Origin: Rhizobium sophoriradicis
GTDB taxonomy: Bacteria > Pseudomonadota > Alphaproteobacteria > Rhizobiales > Rhizobiaceae
Assembly (NCBI RefSeq): GCF_003939025.1
Contig: NZ_RQIH01000025.1
Span: forward strand, 20,230-84,229
Reading direction: 5' to 3'
Length of the DNA: 64,000 bases
In this document: piece after piece, positions 43,405 to 51,158 of the stretch
Layout of the letters: each line of letters begins with the position of its first letter
Position numbering within the stretch: position 1 is the first letter of the stretch
Notes under the pieces: generated by a model
The model's input: only the letters and a program-made list of their open reading frames with translations
Database searches by the model: none
What the model was told of the DNA's origin: nothing
Position numbers and translations under genes: made by a program

Positions 43405-44637
43405 TCAGGCTCCGATGCGAGGAATCTGGTAATCACGCCAGCCAAGTGTCTGGAGTGTGTTTGTTGTCGCCGAAGGCGCTGGATTAAGAGTTAGACCGAC
43501 ACTCACCTGTCCTGAGGTGTTGGTGAATTGCTCAACAACCGCTCGGAGGCGAGAGCTTCCGTTCGAACCGTAGTTCTCGATGAACTGGGTAACATTAGAA
43601 TTTATGCCATCGGCAATTTCCATGATGACATCCGTTCCGGTTGCGTTTGTGCCTATGAACGCCTGAAACAACCCCAGGACCCTCCGACCGGTCGGAAGCG
43701 TGCAGGTCAACAACGAAATCGCGCGGGCGGCAGTTGTGGAGAGGTCATTCGGAAATGAAGTGACATTCCAGCGGAAATTATTGCCGTCCTGAATGAAGCG
43801 AATAATGTTCCCACCGCTGTCCGTAAGAACCATGCCGATATCGAAGCCATTGGGCGCAACAATGGTATAGCCAGCAGGGACTGTGACTGCGCCGGCGGTC
43901 GTCGCTGTAGAAAAGATGAAGTCGGCGGACCCGTCCGCGGTCTTGTGCAAGACCCAAACACGATATGTGGTGTTGGCCGACTTTGTGCCTGTGTCTAGGC
44001 CCCCGTTTCCAGTTCCGGCCGCCCAAGCTGCATCTAGCCGCTTTGTATAGACCGATGGACTCGTGACAAATGACGAGCCCGACCGAGCATAGATTCCTGA
44101 GATGTCAATGTGAGTATTTGGTGCGCTCGTGCTATTGGACAGCACGCCGCCGATAACGAAGCTTCCGATGTCCGATGCGTTGGTTTTGGCGTTCAACCTC
44201 GTTATCAGCTTGTCTGTGAAAAATGCGGTTCCGTTGCAGATGATATCGGCAGAATATCCATCTGGAACAACGAGCGCGGTTGCACCATCAACCGTCTCGG
44301 CACCGCTTGGATCAATCATCACATCGCCGCCATCCGCAATCACTCTGACGTGCCATTGGCCTGTAACAGCCGTCAATGTTGCGGCGGCCGTCAGGGACAG
44401 TGTCGCTGCAGCCGTGAAGTGAAGGATGGCGTTATTGTCGGTCGCAAGCGCGGTGTAGTTGGTGGCCTTGGCCGCATAAACGACCTTGCCGTCAACATCA
44501 CGGCGAAGAATAGCCATGATGGCACGATCTGAGTTGTTCATGTTGCTTGGTGGACAGCCCTCACCAATGTAAATGCCGGCGACATCGGTGTTGTTGCCGG
44601 CCGTAGTGTCCCACGAGAGGAAGGTGTTCCTGGCCAT
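43405..44637 (-). CDS. Phage tail-fibre/structural-like protein
   Basis: 410 residues, Thr/Ala/Gly/Asn-rich and beta-rich, with hydrophobic repeating stretches (ATLSLTAAATLTAVTGQWHV). The ATG at 44637 gives MARNTFLSWDTTAGNNTDVAGIYIGEG, an opening common in phage structural proteins. It begins the late-gene-like run. A tail-fibre or receptor-binding role is inferred from composition and context. Confidence 0.6.
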   Translation of the reverse strand: MARNTFLSWDTTAGNNTDVAGIYIGEGCPPSNMNNSDRAIMAILRRDVDGKVVYAAKATNYTALATDNNAILHFTAAATLSLTAAATLTAVTGQWHVRVIADGGDVMIDPSGAETVDGATALVVPDGYSADIICNGTAFFTDKLITRLNAKTNASDIGSFVIGGVLSNSTSAPNTHIDISGIYARSGSSFVTSPSVYTKRLDAAWAAGTGNGGLDTGTKSANTTYRVWVLHKTADGSADFIFSTATTAGAVTVPAGYTIVAPNGFDIGMVLTDSGGNIIRFIQDGNNFRWNVTSFPNDLSTTAARAISLLTCTLPTGRRVLGLFQAFIGTNATGTDVIMEIADGINSNVTQFIENYGSNGSSRLRAVVEQFTNTSGQVSVGLTLNPAPSATTNTLQTLGWRDYQIPRIGA

Positions 44638-44638
44638 G

Positions 44639-44866
44639 TCAATTTTCCCCTCTTTGACCCAGCAAAATGTCACCAGGTGCAAAGACGCCGGTGAATTGGC
44701 GGCCCGACGCTTTCAGCTTTTCCGCCGCGGCCTGCAGGACGAACTCGTTTGCGGACAGTCCCTCACGTCTTGCGGCGTCGAACAGAGCTTCCCTAAACGT
44801 CGCTGTGACGCGGCCACCCTTGAGCATGATAGGCACGATAGGGTCGCGAGACTTGATCAAGTTCAT
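44639..44866 (-). CDS. Ribbon-helix-helix-like small protein
   Basis: 75 residues from the ATG at 44866. VTATFREALFDAARREGLSANEFVLQAAAEKLKASG has the beta-helix-helix pattern of arc/CopG-type regulators. It lies one base upstream of the tail-fibre-like gene and could regulate this run. Confidence 0.6.
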   Translation of the reverse strand: MNLIKSRDPIVPIMLKGGRVTATFREALFDAARREGLSANEFVLQAAAEKLKASGRQFTGVFAPGDILLGQRGEN

Positions 44867-45028
44867 GGGCCATCTCCGAAAGGAACTGGCAAAACCATAA
44901 AGGTGCACTGACTTTTTCGGGATTGGACATTTGTTGACTTGTTTAGTCTGCTGAAGGCGAGCATAAATTGCGAAACGCCACTTTTAGGTGTTTCAATTAT
45001 TAGAGGCACGATTCCTTTGGGGGAGGGA

Positions 45029-45862
45029 ATGGCAACAAAAGGCAGGAGAGAAAAGTACTATGAAGGGGACTTCAGCACGTTCGATCCGTCGAAGTATTCT
45101 TCGACTCGGACGCTTTATCCCGACTTAGCGCAATATGAAGGCGACAATGGCAGCCAAGATGAAAGAAAAACAGACGAGCAACTGATTAAATCGCGCAATT
45201 CACAATCAAGGCTTTATCTTGCTAACCTAAAGTCGATAACAAGAGCATTCTCTAAGCTTTTTAGTGTGGCAGCTATATTTTACGCACTTTCGTTTTTAGT
45301 AAGTGTCGTAATTTCCGTAAGTGCTGCGACATCCGGTGATCTAGTATTCGGGCTTGTTTCTTTACTAGTAATGAGCGTTAACTTTGCATTCATCGCATTA
45401 TTTACTTATAATTGCGCAGCATTTGCGAGTTTGCAGATAACGAAGATAGAAGATGATATAGAGTATTACCGAGCCTACGAGAAGGTAACGCTGAACATGA
45501 CTACTGAGATTAGAGAAGACGTTAAAAAGCGAGCAACTGAAATAGCCGAGACTATAACTGTGAACGCGCCCGTCGGTAATATCAGTATTATCCGGGGGGA
45601 CCACGCATCGGTAACCCAGACAGCAAGTCTTGATGCGCCGAGAATCGTGGCAAATGAGTTGGGGCTTTTAAGGGCCATTGCGGAAGACGCGGGCAATGGT
45701 CCCGCGATCGAATTGGCTCGAACGATCGAAAATGAAGCGAAAAGCTCAGAACCTGACAAATCACTCATCCTGGACGCTTGGACGAAACTCGTCGCGCTTT
45801 TACCTGTTGTGGGATCGATGGTTTCAATTGCGAACGCCATCAAGGCGCTACTCGGGCTTTAG
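45029..45862 (+). CDS. AT-rich two-span membrane protein of unknown function
   Basis: 277 residues from the ATG at 45029 behind GGGAGGGA. The base composition is visibly more AT-rich than its neighbours, pointing to separate acquisition. Two hydrophobic spans at about 80-105 and 112-138 divide a soluble N-terminus from a C-terminal half that ends in a Val/Leu-rich segment (LVALLPVVGSMVSIANAIKALLG). It is on the plus strand in a mostly minus-strand region, so it is probably a cargo gene. I do not recognise the family; a defence or exclusion protein is one possibility. Confidence 0.7.
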   Translation: MATKGRREKYYEGDFSTFDPSKYSSTRTLYPDLAQYEGDNGSQDERKTDEQLIKSRNSQSRLYLANLKSITRAFSKLFSVAAIFYALSFLVSVVISVSAATSGDLVFGLVSLLVMSVNFAFIALFTYNCAAFASLQITKIEDDIEYYRAYEKVTLNMTTEIREDVKKRATEIAETITVNAPVGNISIIRGDHASVTQTASLDAPRIVANELGLLRAIAEDAGNGPAIELARTIENEAKSSEPDKSLILDAWTKLVALLPVVGSMVSIANAIKALLGL

Positions 45863-45915
45863 GTTTCTTAGTGGTTGCCGCCGTTCAGGTGCATCCAATG
45901 AGGCAACGTGCTCAC

Positions 45916-46191
45916 TTATCCCATTACACCAACTCTTGAGAGGTAGAACTGCACATGCGGGTCGGAACGATGGTTCCCGCGAAATAACTCCAGCGCTTGA
46001 TAGTCACCACAAACCTTCATTTCCAACGCCACGGCTGAGATTTGTAATGGAGCGCCATGCGTGGACTGCCGTCCGATCCCCTCGCTCTTAACCCATCGCC
46101 GAATGGTTTTGGTGCACACGCGCGCTCTGTATGCGGCCTCTCGGATCGAAATTATTTCGTCCGGCGCCATCGGTACCGGCAATACTTTCAT
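45916..46191 (-). CDS. Helix-turn-helix protein (MerR/excisionase type)
   Basis: 91 residues. SIREAAYRARVCTKTIRRWVKSEGIGRQ is a MerR-like or excisionase-type helix-turn-helix. It is last in the chain of genes running left from 49275, overlapping the gene before by 4 bases. Confidence 0.7.
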   Translation of the reverse strand: MKVLPVPMAPDEIISIREAAYRARVCTKTIRRWVKSEGIGRQSTHGAPLQISAVALEMKVCGDYQALELFRGNHRSDPHVQFYLSRVGVMG

Positions 46192-46571
46192 TGGTTCCTC
46201 TCCATGCTGTTCGAAGAGAGGACGGCGCGGCCCAAATTATTGAACGCGATGCGGCCAGCGTCGCGAAGATCGGTTTCTGCCTGTCCTGCTCTGGTGGCGC
46301 CCCAGCCAAGGACGTCCATTGCCTGGCCGTAGGACATGGAGCCGTGGGTGCGCAGCGCCTCTGCGTAGAGATCCATGTCGGACTGAAGAGCCTCTATCAG
46401 TTCACGCACGGGACTGCCGGCCGACTGGACGGTCGGCAATGGGCCTCCTGACAGAACCGACACAACTGACAAAACCTCCTCGCGGACGTCTTCAGGAAGG
46501 GTTTTATCAGTAAAGTCAGTTTTGTCAGCACGCGTGCCATGTGACTTTGCTGCCTGGAGCCACTTGCTCAT
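46188..46571 (-). CDS. Unknown protein carrying an in-frame palindromic element
   Basis: 127 residues from the ATG at 46571, which overlaps the DUF3987 stop by 4 bases. About residues 14-41 (DKTDFTDKTLPEDVREEV) are encoded by element E (46448-46528), so the element adds a 27-residue polar insert without breaking the frame. The rest is helical (SPVRELIEALQSDMDLYAEALRTHG). Function unknown. Confidence 0.65.
   Translation of the reverse strand: MSKWLQAAKSHGTRADKTDFTDKTLPEDVREEVLSVVSVLSGGPLPTVQSAGSPVRELIEALQSDMDLYAEALRTHGSMSYGQAMDVLGWGATRAGQAETDLRDAGRIAFNNLGRAVLSSNSMERNQ
46448..46528. repeat. Palindromic element E (long form, within a gene)
   Basis: 81 bp matching element A on the opposite strand at 75 positions. 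It lies wholly inside the gene at 46188-46571 and its length is divisible by three. Confidence 0.8.
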
Positions 46572-48079
46572 GACTTCCTCCCATGCAGCGCCGGGTTGAC
46601 GAGGAACACCTTCGCAGGGCGTCCACCCTGCGGTGAGGAAGAGGATGGCGCCTGTCGAAGGACATCGGCTTCTTCCAGAATCTTGATCAGCGTGTCCAAC
46701 TCGGATGCAGTGGAGAACCCTTTCTGGTCCATGCGCAGGATGTCGCGCGTGCTGAACTGCCTCATCTCCTGGCTGATGATGAGCTTGACCAGATTGCGAG
46801 CCGACCGATCCTTGGTGGAAACGGACGCGTCTGCATATGCCCGCCGCGCCATCGGAAGGAGATAGGACTCGATGAAGTGGGCAGCTCGTCCGAAGTGCGC
46901 AATCGAGATCTGAGCGGGTTCCGCCGCTTCTCCACTTGCGTAGTCCATCATCGCAAGCACCAGGGAAATGCGGACTGCGAGACCCGGAAGCTTGCCGACG
47001 AAGGAAAGCAGGAGTCCTTCGGCCTTGCCCTCCCACTGCCGGACGTCTTCCCGGAATTGATCGAGCAACCCTTTCGCGTCGTCCGAGAACGGAACGAACC
47101 AAGGGCGAACGCTGCCGTCCTCGTCGATCGGCATCTGCAACGAAAGGAGCATGCGCATCGCGTCCTCGATGAAGGCCTCATCCAATACGGCATCCGGACG
47201 TTTCACGGGTGCGGGATTCGGCCAGATCGGCATCAGCCTCGCGAGCAGTCCGTCGTCGTCGTTCCCGGTGAGGAGAGGGCGGAGCTTGTCCGGTTGAATG
47301 CCTCCCAGGACGCCGACCGTAAGATGGCCGATATACACAGAGTCCCGACCCATTCGTTCCACCGTATAGCTGCGGCCGCCATATGACTCCAACCAGAACG
47401 GCCTGTCCGATCCGCCGGAATAGCGGTTCATGGCCGAGAGCCATCCGGCCAGTTCGTCGCGCGCAAGAAGCGTTCCGCGAGGCTGGTCGCCGACGATGAG
47501 CGCAAGCTTTTCCACGGTGGTATCCGTCACGGACAGCCGGACGGGTTTCGGCTCGGGTCCTGCATCGCAGCCATCGGGCCGAGCGGGAGCCTTCTTTCCT
47601 GCCTTCAGGGCGGCTTTGACATCATCCTTCCATGCAGTTTCGGCGAGCTTCGCAATTTCGGCACGCTGGCGCCAATCCGCCATCGATGTTTCCCACGGCG
47701 CACGCATTGACCGCTCGACGGCCTTCAGGGGGCCAAGGACGGCGTCTAGCGCGGGCGACTTGCAGCTCGACGGCGATCCGATGGCAGCAGCCCAGAGGAC
47801 GGGAGGTTCAGCCCAACCGTGCCAGGGACTGGCCCAACGGGCGTTTCCGATGAGCGATCCGCAGCATGCCATGACAGCGGCCATGACGTAATCCGGCGGA
47901 GCTGCTTTTGCTTCCGCGGCGATCCGCATCCATCGAGCCCACCGTGGAGAGAACACGTCTTCCAAGGGGAGACTCGGGGGCTCCGGAATATCGGAACGGA
48001 GGTATCTGGCATCGGGCGTCGGCCAGTCATTCTTGGCGCGCTCGTAATCCGCGATGGAGATGGTTGTCGGGGCATTCAT
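46568..48079 (-). CDS. DUF3987-type replication/primase-helicase-like protein
   Basis: 503 residues, resembling the DUF3987 proteins of phages and mobile elements. The stretch AAIGSPSSCKSPALDAVLGPL near residue 95-115 sits where the P-loop should be but lacks a clean GxxGxGKS, and ARDELAGWLSAMNRY matches the Walker B-like part. It probably drives element replication. It is central to the 46188-49275 chain of 4-base overlaps. Confidence 0.75.
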   Translation of the reverse strand: MNAPTTISIADYERAKNDWPTPDARYLRSDIPEPPSLPLEDVFSPRWARWMRIAAEAKAAPPDYVMAAVMACCGSLIGNARWASPWHGWAEPPVLWAAAIGSPSSCKSPALDAVLGPLKAVERSMRAPWETSMADWRQRAEIAKLAETAWKDDVKAALKAGKKAPARPDGCDAGPEPKPVRLSVTDTTVEKLALIVGDQPRGTLLARDELAGWLSAMNRYSGGSDRPFWLESYGGRSYTVERMGRDSVYIGHLTVGVLGGIQPDKLRPLLTGNDDDGLLARLMPIWPNPAPVKRPDAVLDEAFIEDAMRMLLSLQMPIDEDGSVRPWFVPFSDDAKGLLDQFREDVRQWEGKAEGLLLSFVGKLPGLAVRISLVLAMMDYASGEAAEPAQISIAHFGRAAHFIESYLLPMARRAYADASVSTKDRSARNLVKLIISQEMRQFSTRDILRMDQKGFSTASELDTLIKILEEADVLRQAPSSSSPQGGRPAKVFLVNPALHGRKS

Positions 48080-48591
48080 GCAGCACGCCTTTCGATGTTG
48101 GGGATGACGGAGAGTGTCGGCATTCGCCGCGGCTGCATCGACGTCCGGTATGTCTTGAGAAGGTTTTCAGCGATGGCGACACGTGGCGCCTCTCGCAATT
48201 GATCGAAGGCCCGCGACCAGTCGATCACGACAACGCCGTCGCAATCGGCCCGGAGCCAATCGAGAACATCGGAAAAGACGTTCAAGTTGGCGTCGAAGCT
48301 GTAGGTCGCGGGGTTCCAGATGTGCGCCTCGTTCAGCGCGAAGGACCGACCATTCCACGTCAGCAATTCGCCCGTCTTCGGCTGCCAGAAGATAAGGTCT
48401 TCGGGTTCTTCGAAAACGACGAACGTCTCTCCGGGACCGGGTTCGAACTTTCCGTCCGCGTCGCGATAGCCAGTGGCTACCTGAACAGGAGCCATGGAGG
48501 CGAGGAGCGACGCGCTCACGCCCTGGCGGTGAAGCCAAAGGAATTGCGCGGCGCCGATCGGCTCAAGTTTCAGATCATGTTCGCCGATCAT
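48076..48591 (-). CDS. Unknown protein upstream of the replication gene
   Basis: 171 residues. MIGEHDLKLEPIGAAQFLWLHRQGVSASLLAS and a C-terminal VIDWSRAFDQLREAPRVAIAENLLKTYR resemble Toprim-like or bifunctional DNA primase pieces seen next to DUF3987 in phages, but I cannot assign it. It overlaps neighbours by 4 bases on both sides. Confidence 0.6.
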   Translation of the reverse strand: MIGEHDLKLEPIGAAQFLWLHRQGVSASLLASMAPVQVATGYRDADGKFEPGPGETFVVFEEPEDLIFWQPKTGELLTWNGRSFALNEAHIWNPATYSFDANLNVFSDVLDWLRADCDGVVVIDWSRAFDQLREAPRVAIAENLLKTYRTSMQPRRMPTLSVIPNIERRAA

Positions 48592-48773
48592 CCGAAGGCC
48601 CTCCGGATGGTTCTGTATTTCTGCGCAAGCGCGCAGGCGTCGCAGGCCTCCAGTGCGGAGAGACTAAAGCGCTCCCGGATCATCGGAACCACCATTGCTG
48701 GCGGTTCCTTCTGATCGGCGAGCCACTGAGCTGCGGCAACGACCTTCTGTTCATGGTTCGGAGCGCTGGTCAT
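48588..48773 (-). CDS. Small unknown protein
   Basis: 61 residues with a helix-turn-helix-like VPMIRERFSLSALEACDACALAQ. Overlaps both neighbours by 4 bases, which supports translation. Confidence 0.6.
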   Translation of the reverse strand: MTSAPNHEQKVVAAAQWLADQKEPPAMVVPMIRERFSLSALEACDACALAQKYRTIRRAFG

Positions 48774-49063
48774 GCCGCCTCCGCTTCGGTCAGGATTTCG
48801 ATTTCCGAGCGAAGGACGTAGCGAGCATGTGTCCCGGCAAACGGGCCGCCATGTGCTTCATGGAGCGTTTCGATGACGAAACCCATGCCACGGAGGTCCA
48901 GCACGTAGGACGACCAGCGGGGGCCGGGATGATCAATCGGCGTGCAGCCTGCGGCGCCGGCGTTGGCGAGGTTCTGGAGTGCCCAAGCCTCTCTGCCGAC
49001 AACCTTGATAGGTTTCCCGTCTGGAAGGATGCGAGCGCTGATGGTGAGGCGCTTCTTGCTCAT
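48770..49063 (-). CDS. Small winged-helix-like protein
   Basis: 97 residues from the ATG at 49063. SYVLDLRGMGFVIETLHEAHGGPFAGTHARYVLRSEIEIL reads as the recognition helix and wing of a wHTH domain, with the Arg-Tyr end typical of phage variants. Overlaps both neighbours by 4 bases. Confidence 0.65.
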   Translation of the reverse strand: MSKKRLTISARILPDGKPIKVVGREAWALQNLANAGAAGCTPIDHPGPRWSSYVLDLRGMGFVIETLHEAHGGPFAGTHARYVLRSEIEILTEAEAA

Positions 49064-49275
49064 GCGGAGCCTCCCAGTCCCTGCTGCTCGCACACGACAC
49101 GAGCATGGTGGATCGAGATCGAGGCCCGATGCATCAGCGCAAGAACAGCGCGTGACGGTTGAAGTTCGCGCGACATTTCGGTAGGGTTCTGATTGTCGAT
49201 GCTGGTGGAAAAAGCTTTGACTTTCAGAACCCGGATGGCGTCTGCACGCGCCGCCGGGTTTGTTGTTTTTGTCAT
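49060..49275 (-). CDS. Small unknown protein, first of the chain
   Basis: 71 residues (MTKTTNPAARADAIRVLKVKAFSTSIDNQNPTE). It begins the run of seven genes joined by 4-base overlaps down to 45916. A gap of 10 bases separates it from the excisionase-like gene. Function unknown. Confidence 0.6.
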   Translation of the reverse strand: MTKTTNPAARADAIRVLKVKAFSTSIDNQNPTEMSRELQPSRAVLALMHRASISIHHARVVCEQQGLGGSA

Positions 49276-49285
49276 GACCGCCCCT

Positions 49286-49501
49286 CTATGCTGCGACCGA
49301 GGTGGAGCGACGGCGCTTGGACGAAAGCCACTTGTCGAGGTCAGCCGGGTCGTAGACTACCGACTTCCCGATCTTGATGTACGAGGGGCCTTCACCAGAG
49401 AGGCGGAACTTGTTCAGCGTTGAAGCCGAGAGACCCGTATAGTTGGCCGCGTCCTCCGTCCGGAGCATGCGGCGCTGCTGATTGGATGCCGTATCGATCA
49501 T
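49286..49501 (-). CDS. AlpA/excisionase-like DNA-binding protein
   Basis: 71 residues. MLRTEDAANYTGLSASTLNKFRLSGEGPSYIKIGKSVVYDPADLDKWL is the canonical AlpA/MerR-like pattern of element excisionases and regulators. It precedes the replication chain and may control excision or integrase expression. Confidence 0.82.
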   Translation of the reverse strand: MIDTASNQQRRMLRTEDAANYTGLSASTLNKFRLSGEGPSYIKIGKSVVYDPADLDKWLSSKRRRSTSVAA

Positions 49502-49571
49502 GTAATGTCCCTTTCAACCACCAGGAAACCTGTCCTGTGAAAGAAAGGGTGCTGCGAGGCACTTTCGCCGT

Positions 49572-51059
49572 CTAATTCCGCATATTCGCGGCAGCAATAT
49601 TCAGGCGGAATTGCGTTAACTCATTGGATCTATTTTCGTTTGGCGTACCTCGTCGTCCTTTTTCGCCGGGAAAATGGAGTGTCATTTCCGCCTCAGCGAA
49701 TATTTCGCGGCACAGCGAACGCGACGCCCCTAACAATTCCCGTAATTCCCGTTCAGCTTCGTCCTTTGTCCACATGAGGAAACCCTTGCTGTCAAAGAAC
49801 GCGCTCGCAGCCGTCACCATTTCTCGAACACGTTGTTTCGAGGGCGTGAGCCGCTTGTTCATATCTGCGGGAGGTGGTGGTTTATCTGCAACCGCACTGG
49901 CACCATTTTCATTCGGCGGCCAAATACTGACAATGCCTTCGCGCGGAATTTTAACCGACTTGTATAGGGGCGGGGAATCTTCCCCAAGACGAAGCTCTGT
50001 TGTGCCTGGGCGTTCAGGGGCCTCGATGAGATAGGCCCATTGAAAATTAGGGACTTCGACAATCCGGCCCGACGAGAGTTCAAATGCGACGGCTTTGATA
50101 TCTCCAGCCTCCAGCCTTCTCCAGAGCCGGCGCTGAGCCTCGAAAGCCCGCTCAACGCCGGCTGTTGCGGTCACATGCCGAAGGGTGACGTCCGGTCTTC
50201 GTTCCAGAGCGAATCCCGTTATTCCAGTTACCCCTAAGATCGGCTGCCACTTGACTGATATCTGCCTGTGAAGTTCGTGGAAATTCTGCGCGGTATGGTC
50301 GTCGCGCCAAATTATCCAAGCGAGACAGACTTCAATCGGCCACAGGCTTTCTTCATGAAGGACAATTGTGCCCGGAGGCGGTAACACTACGAACGGCCGC
50401 AATGATTCCTCTTTGGCTATCCGATCAGCCTCTTCTGGACGCATCCGACCCTGCCGAACGTGGTCAATGATTTCCTTCCGGCGGTCTGGCGCTCTTTCGG
50501 AAATGGTAGTGCGCTGCCGCCGTTGCATGGCCCCCTTATCTTGACCGACATCGCCGGGAATATGCGGGACCAACCCAGCGAGGAAACGTTCAAAAGTCTG
50601 CCGCTCCAAATAAATCCAGTCGAGCGGCGGTGTCTGTTCGACGCGATACTTGCCGTCATTCATCTGCGCGAACTTAAACAGGGGCGTGAAGTCATCGACA
50701 TTCCAGTTTGCCCTACCGAAGCCGATTAGTGCGCTGGCCCTGGTGTCGACTGCTTCCTTTTGCGGTTTGAAGTCGCCGAATTTCTCCGGACGGAGCGCAA
50801 AACCGACGTCACCGCGAGCAATGGCGACGCCAAGCCTTTCCATTACCTCCGTCACGCGAGCCCGTTCCGCTACGACGCTCTCCTTGTGAGAGAAGGCCGC
50901 CTGCGGATCTTCGTCCGACCAGTCAGCTCCAAAAATTGCCCTCCCCACTGCCAGGACGGCATTACCGAGGAATACATGTGATCCATCGGGAGCATCCCGA
51001 GGCCAGGGTTTGTGGAACCAGAACGATTTGCGGCTGACAGCCGGATAATATCGAGACAC
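49572..51059 (-). CDS. Unknown protein, 495 residues
   Basis: A large soluble protein without a recognised domain. Tryptophan-rich N-terminus (FWFHKPWPRDAPDGSHVFLGNAVLAVGRAIFG), a central basic region, a proline-rich linker near 415 and a C-terminal helical part. It lies between the excisionase-like gene and the integrase, so it could be a regulator, a helper or a cargo gene. Confidence 0.65.
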   Translation of the reverse strand: MSRYYPAVSRKSFWFHKPWPRDAPDGSHVFLGNAVLAVGRAIFGADWSDEDPQAAFSHKESVVAERARVTEVMERLGVAIARGDVGFALRPEKFGDFKPQKEAVDTRASALIGFGRANWNVDDFTPLFKFAQMNDGKYRVEQTPPLDWIYLERQTFERFLAGLVPHIPGDVGQDKGAMQRRQRTTISERAPDRRKEIIDHVRQGRMRPEEADRIAKEESLRPFVVLPPPGTIVLHEESLWPIEVCLAWIIWRDDHTAQNFHELHRQISVKWQPILGVTGITGFALERRPDVTLRHVTATAGVERAFEAQRRLWRRLEAGDIKAVAFELSSGRIVEVPNFQWAYLIEAPERPGTTELRLGEDSPPLYKSVKIPREGIVSIWPPNENGASAVADKPPPPADMNKRLTPSKQRVREMVTAASAFFDSKGFLMWTKDEAERELRELLGASRSLCREIFAEAEMTLHFPGEKGRRGTPNENRSNELTQFRLNIAAANMRN

Positions 51060-51158
51060 CGCAGCACCTTGCGTTGTGCACCTGTTAGGCCGCAGGGAAA
51101 CCGGGGGTGCTGCCCGGCTTTTCGGATGGCCGTCCTATCCCTGCAGTATGTTTTGCGA

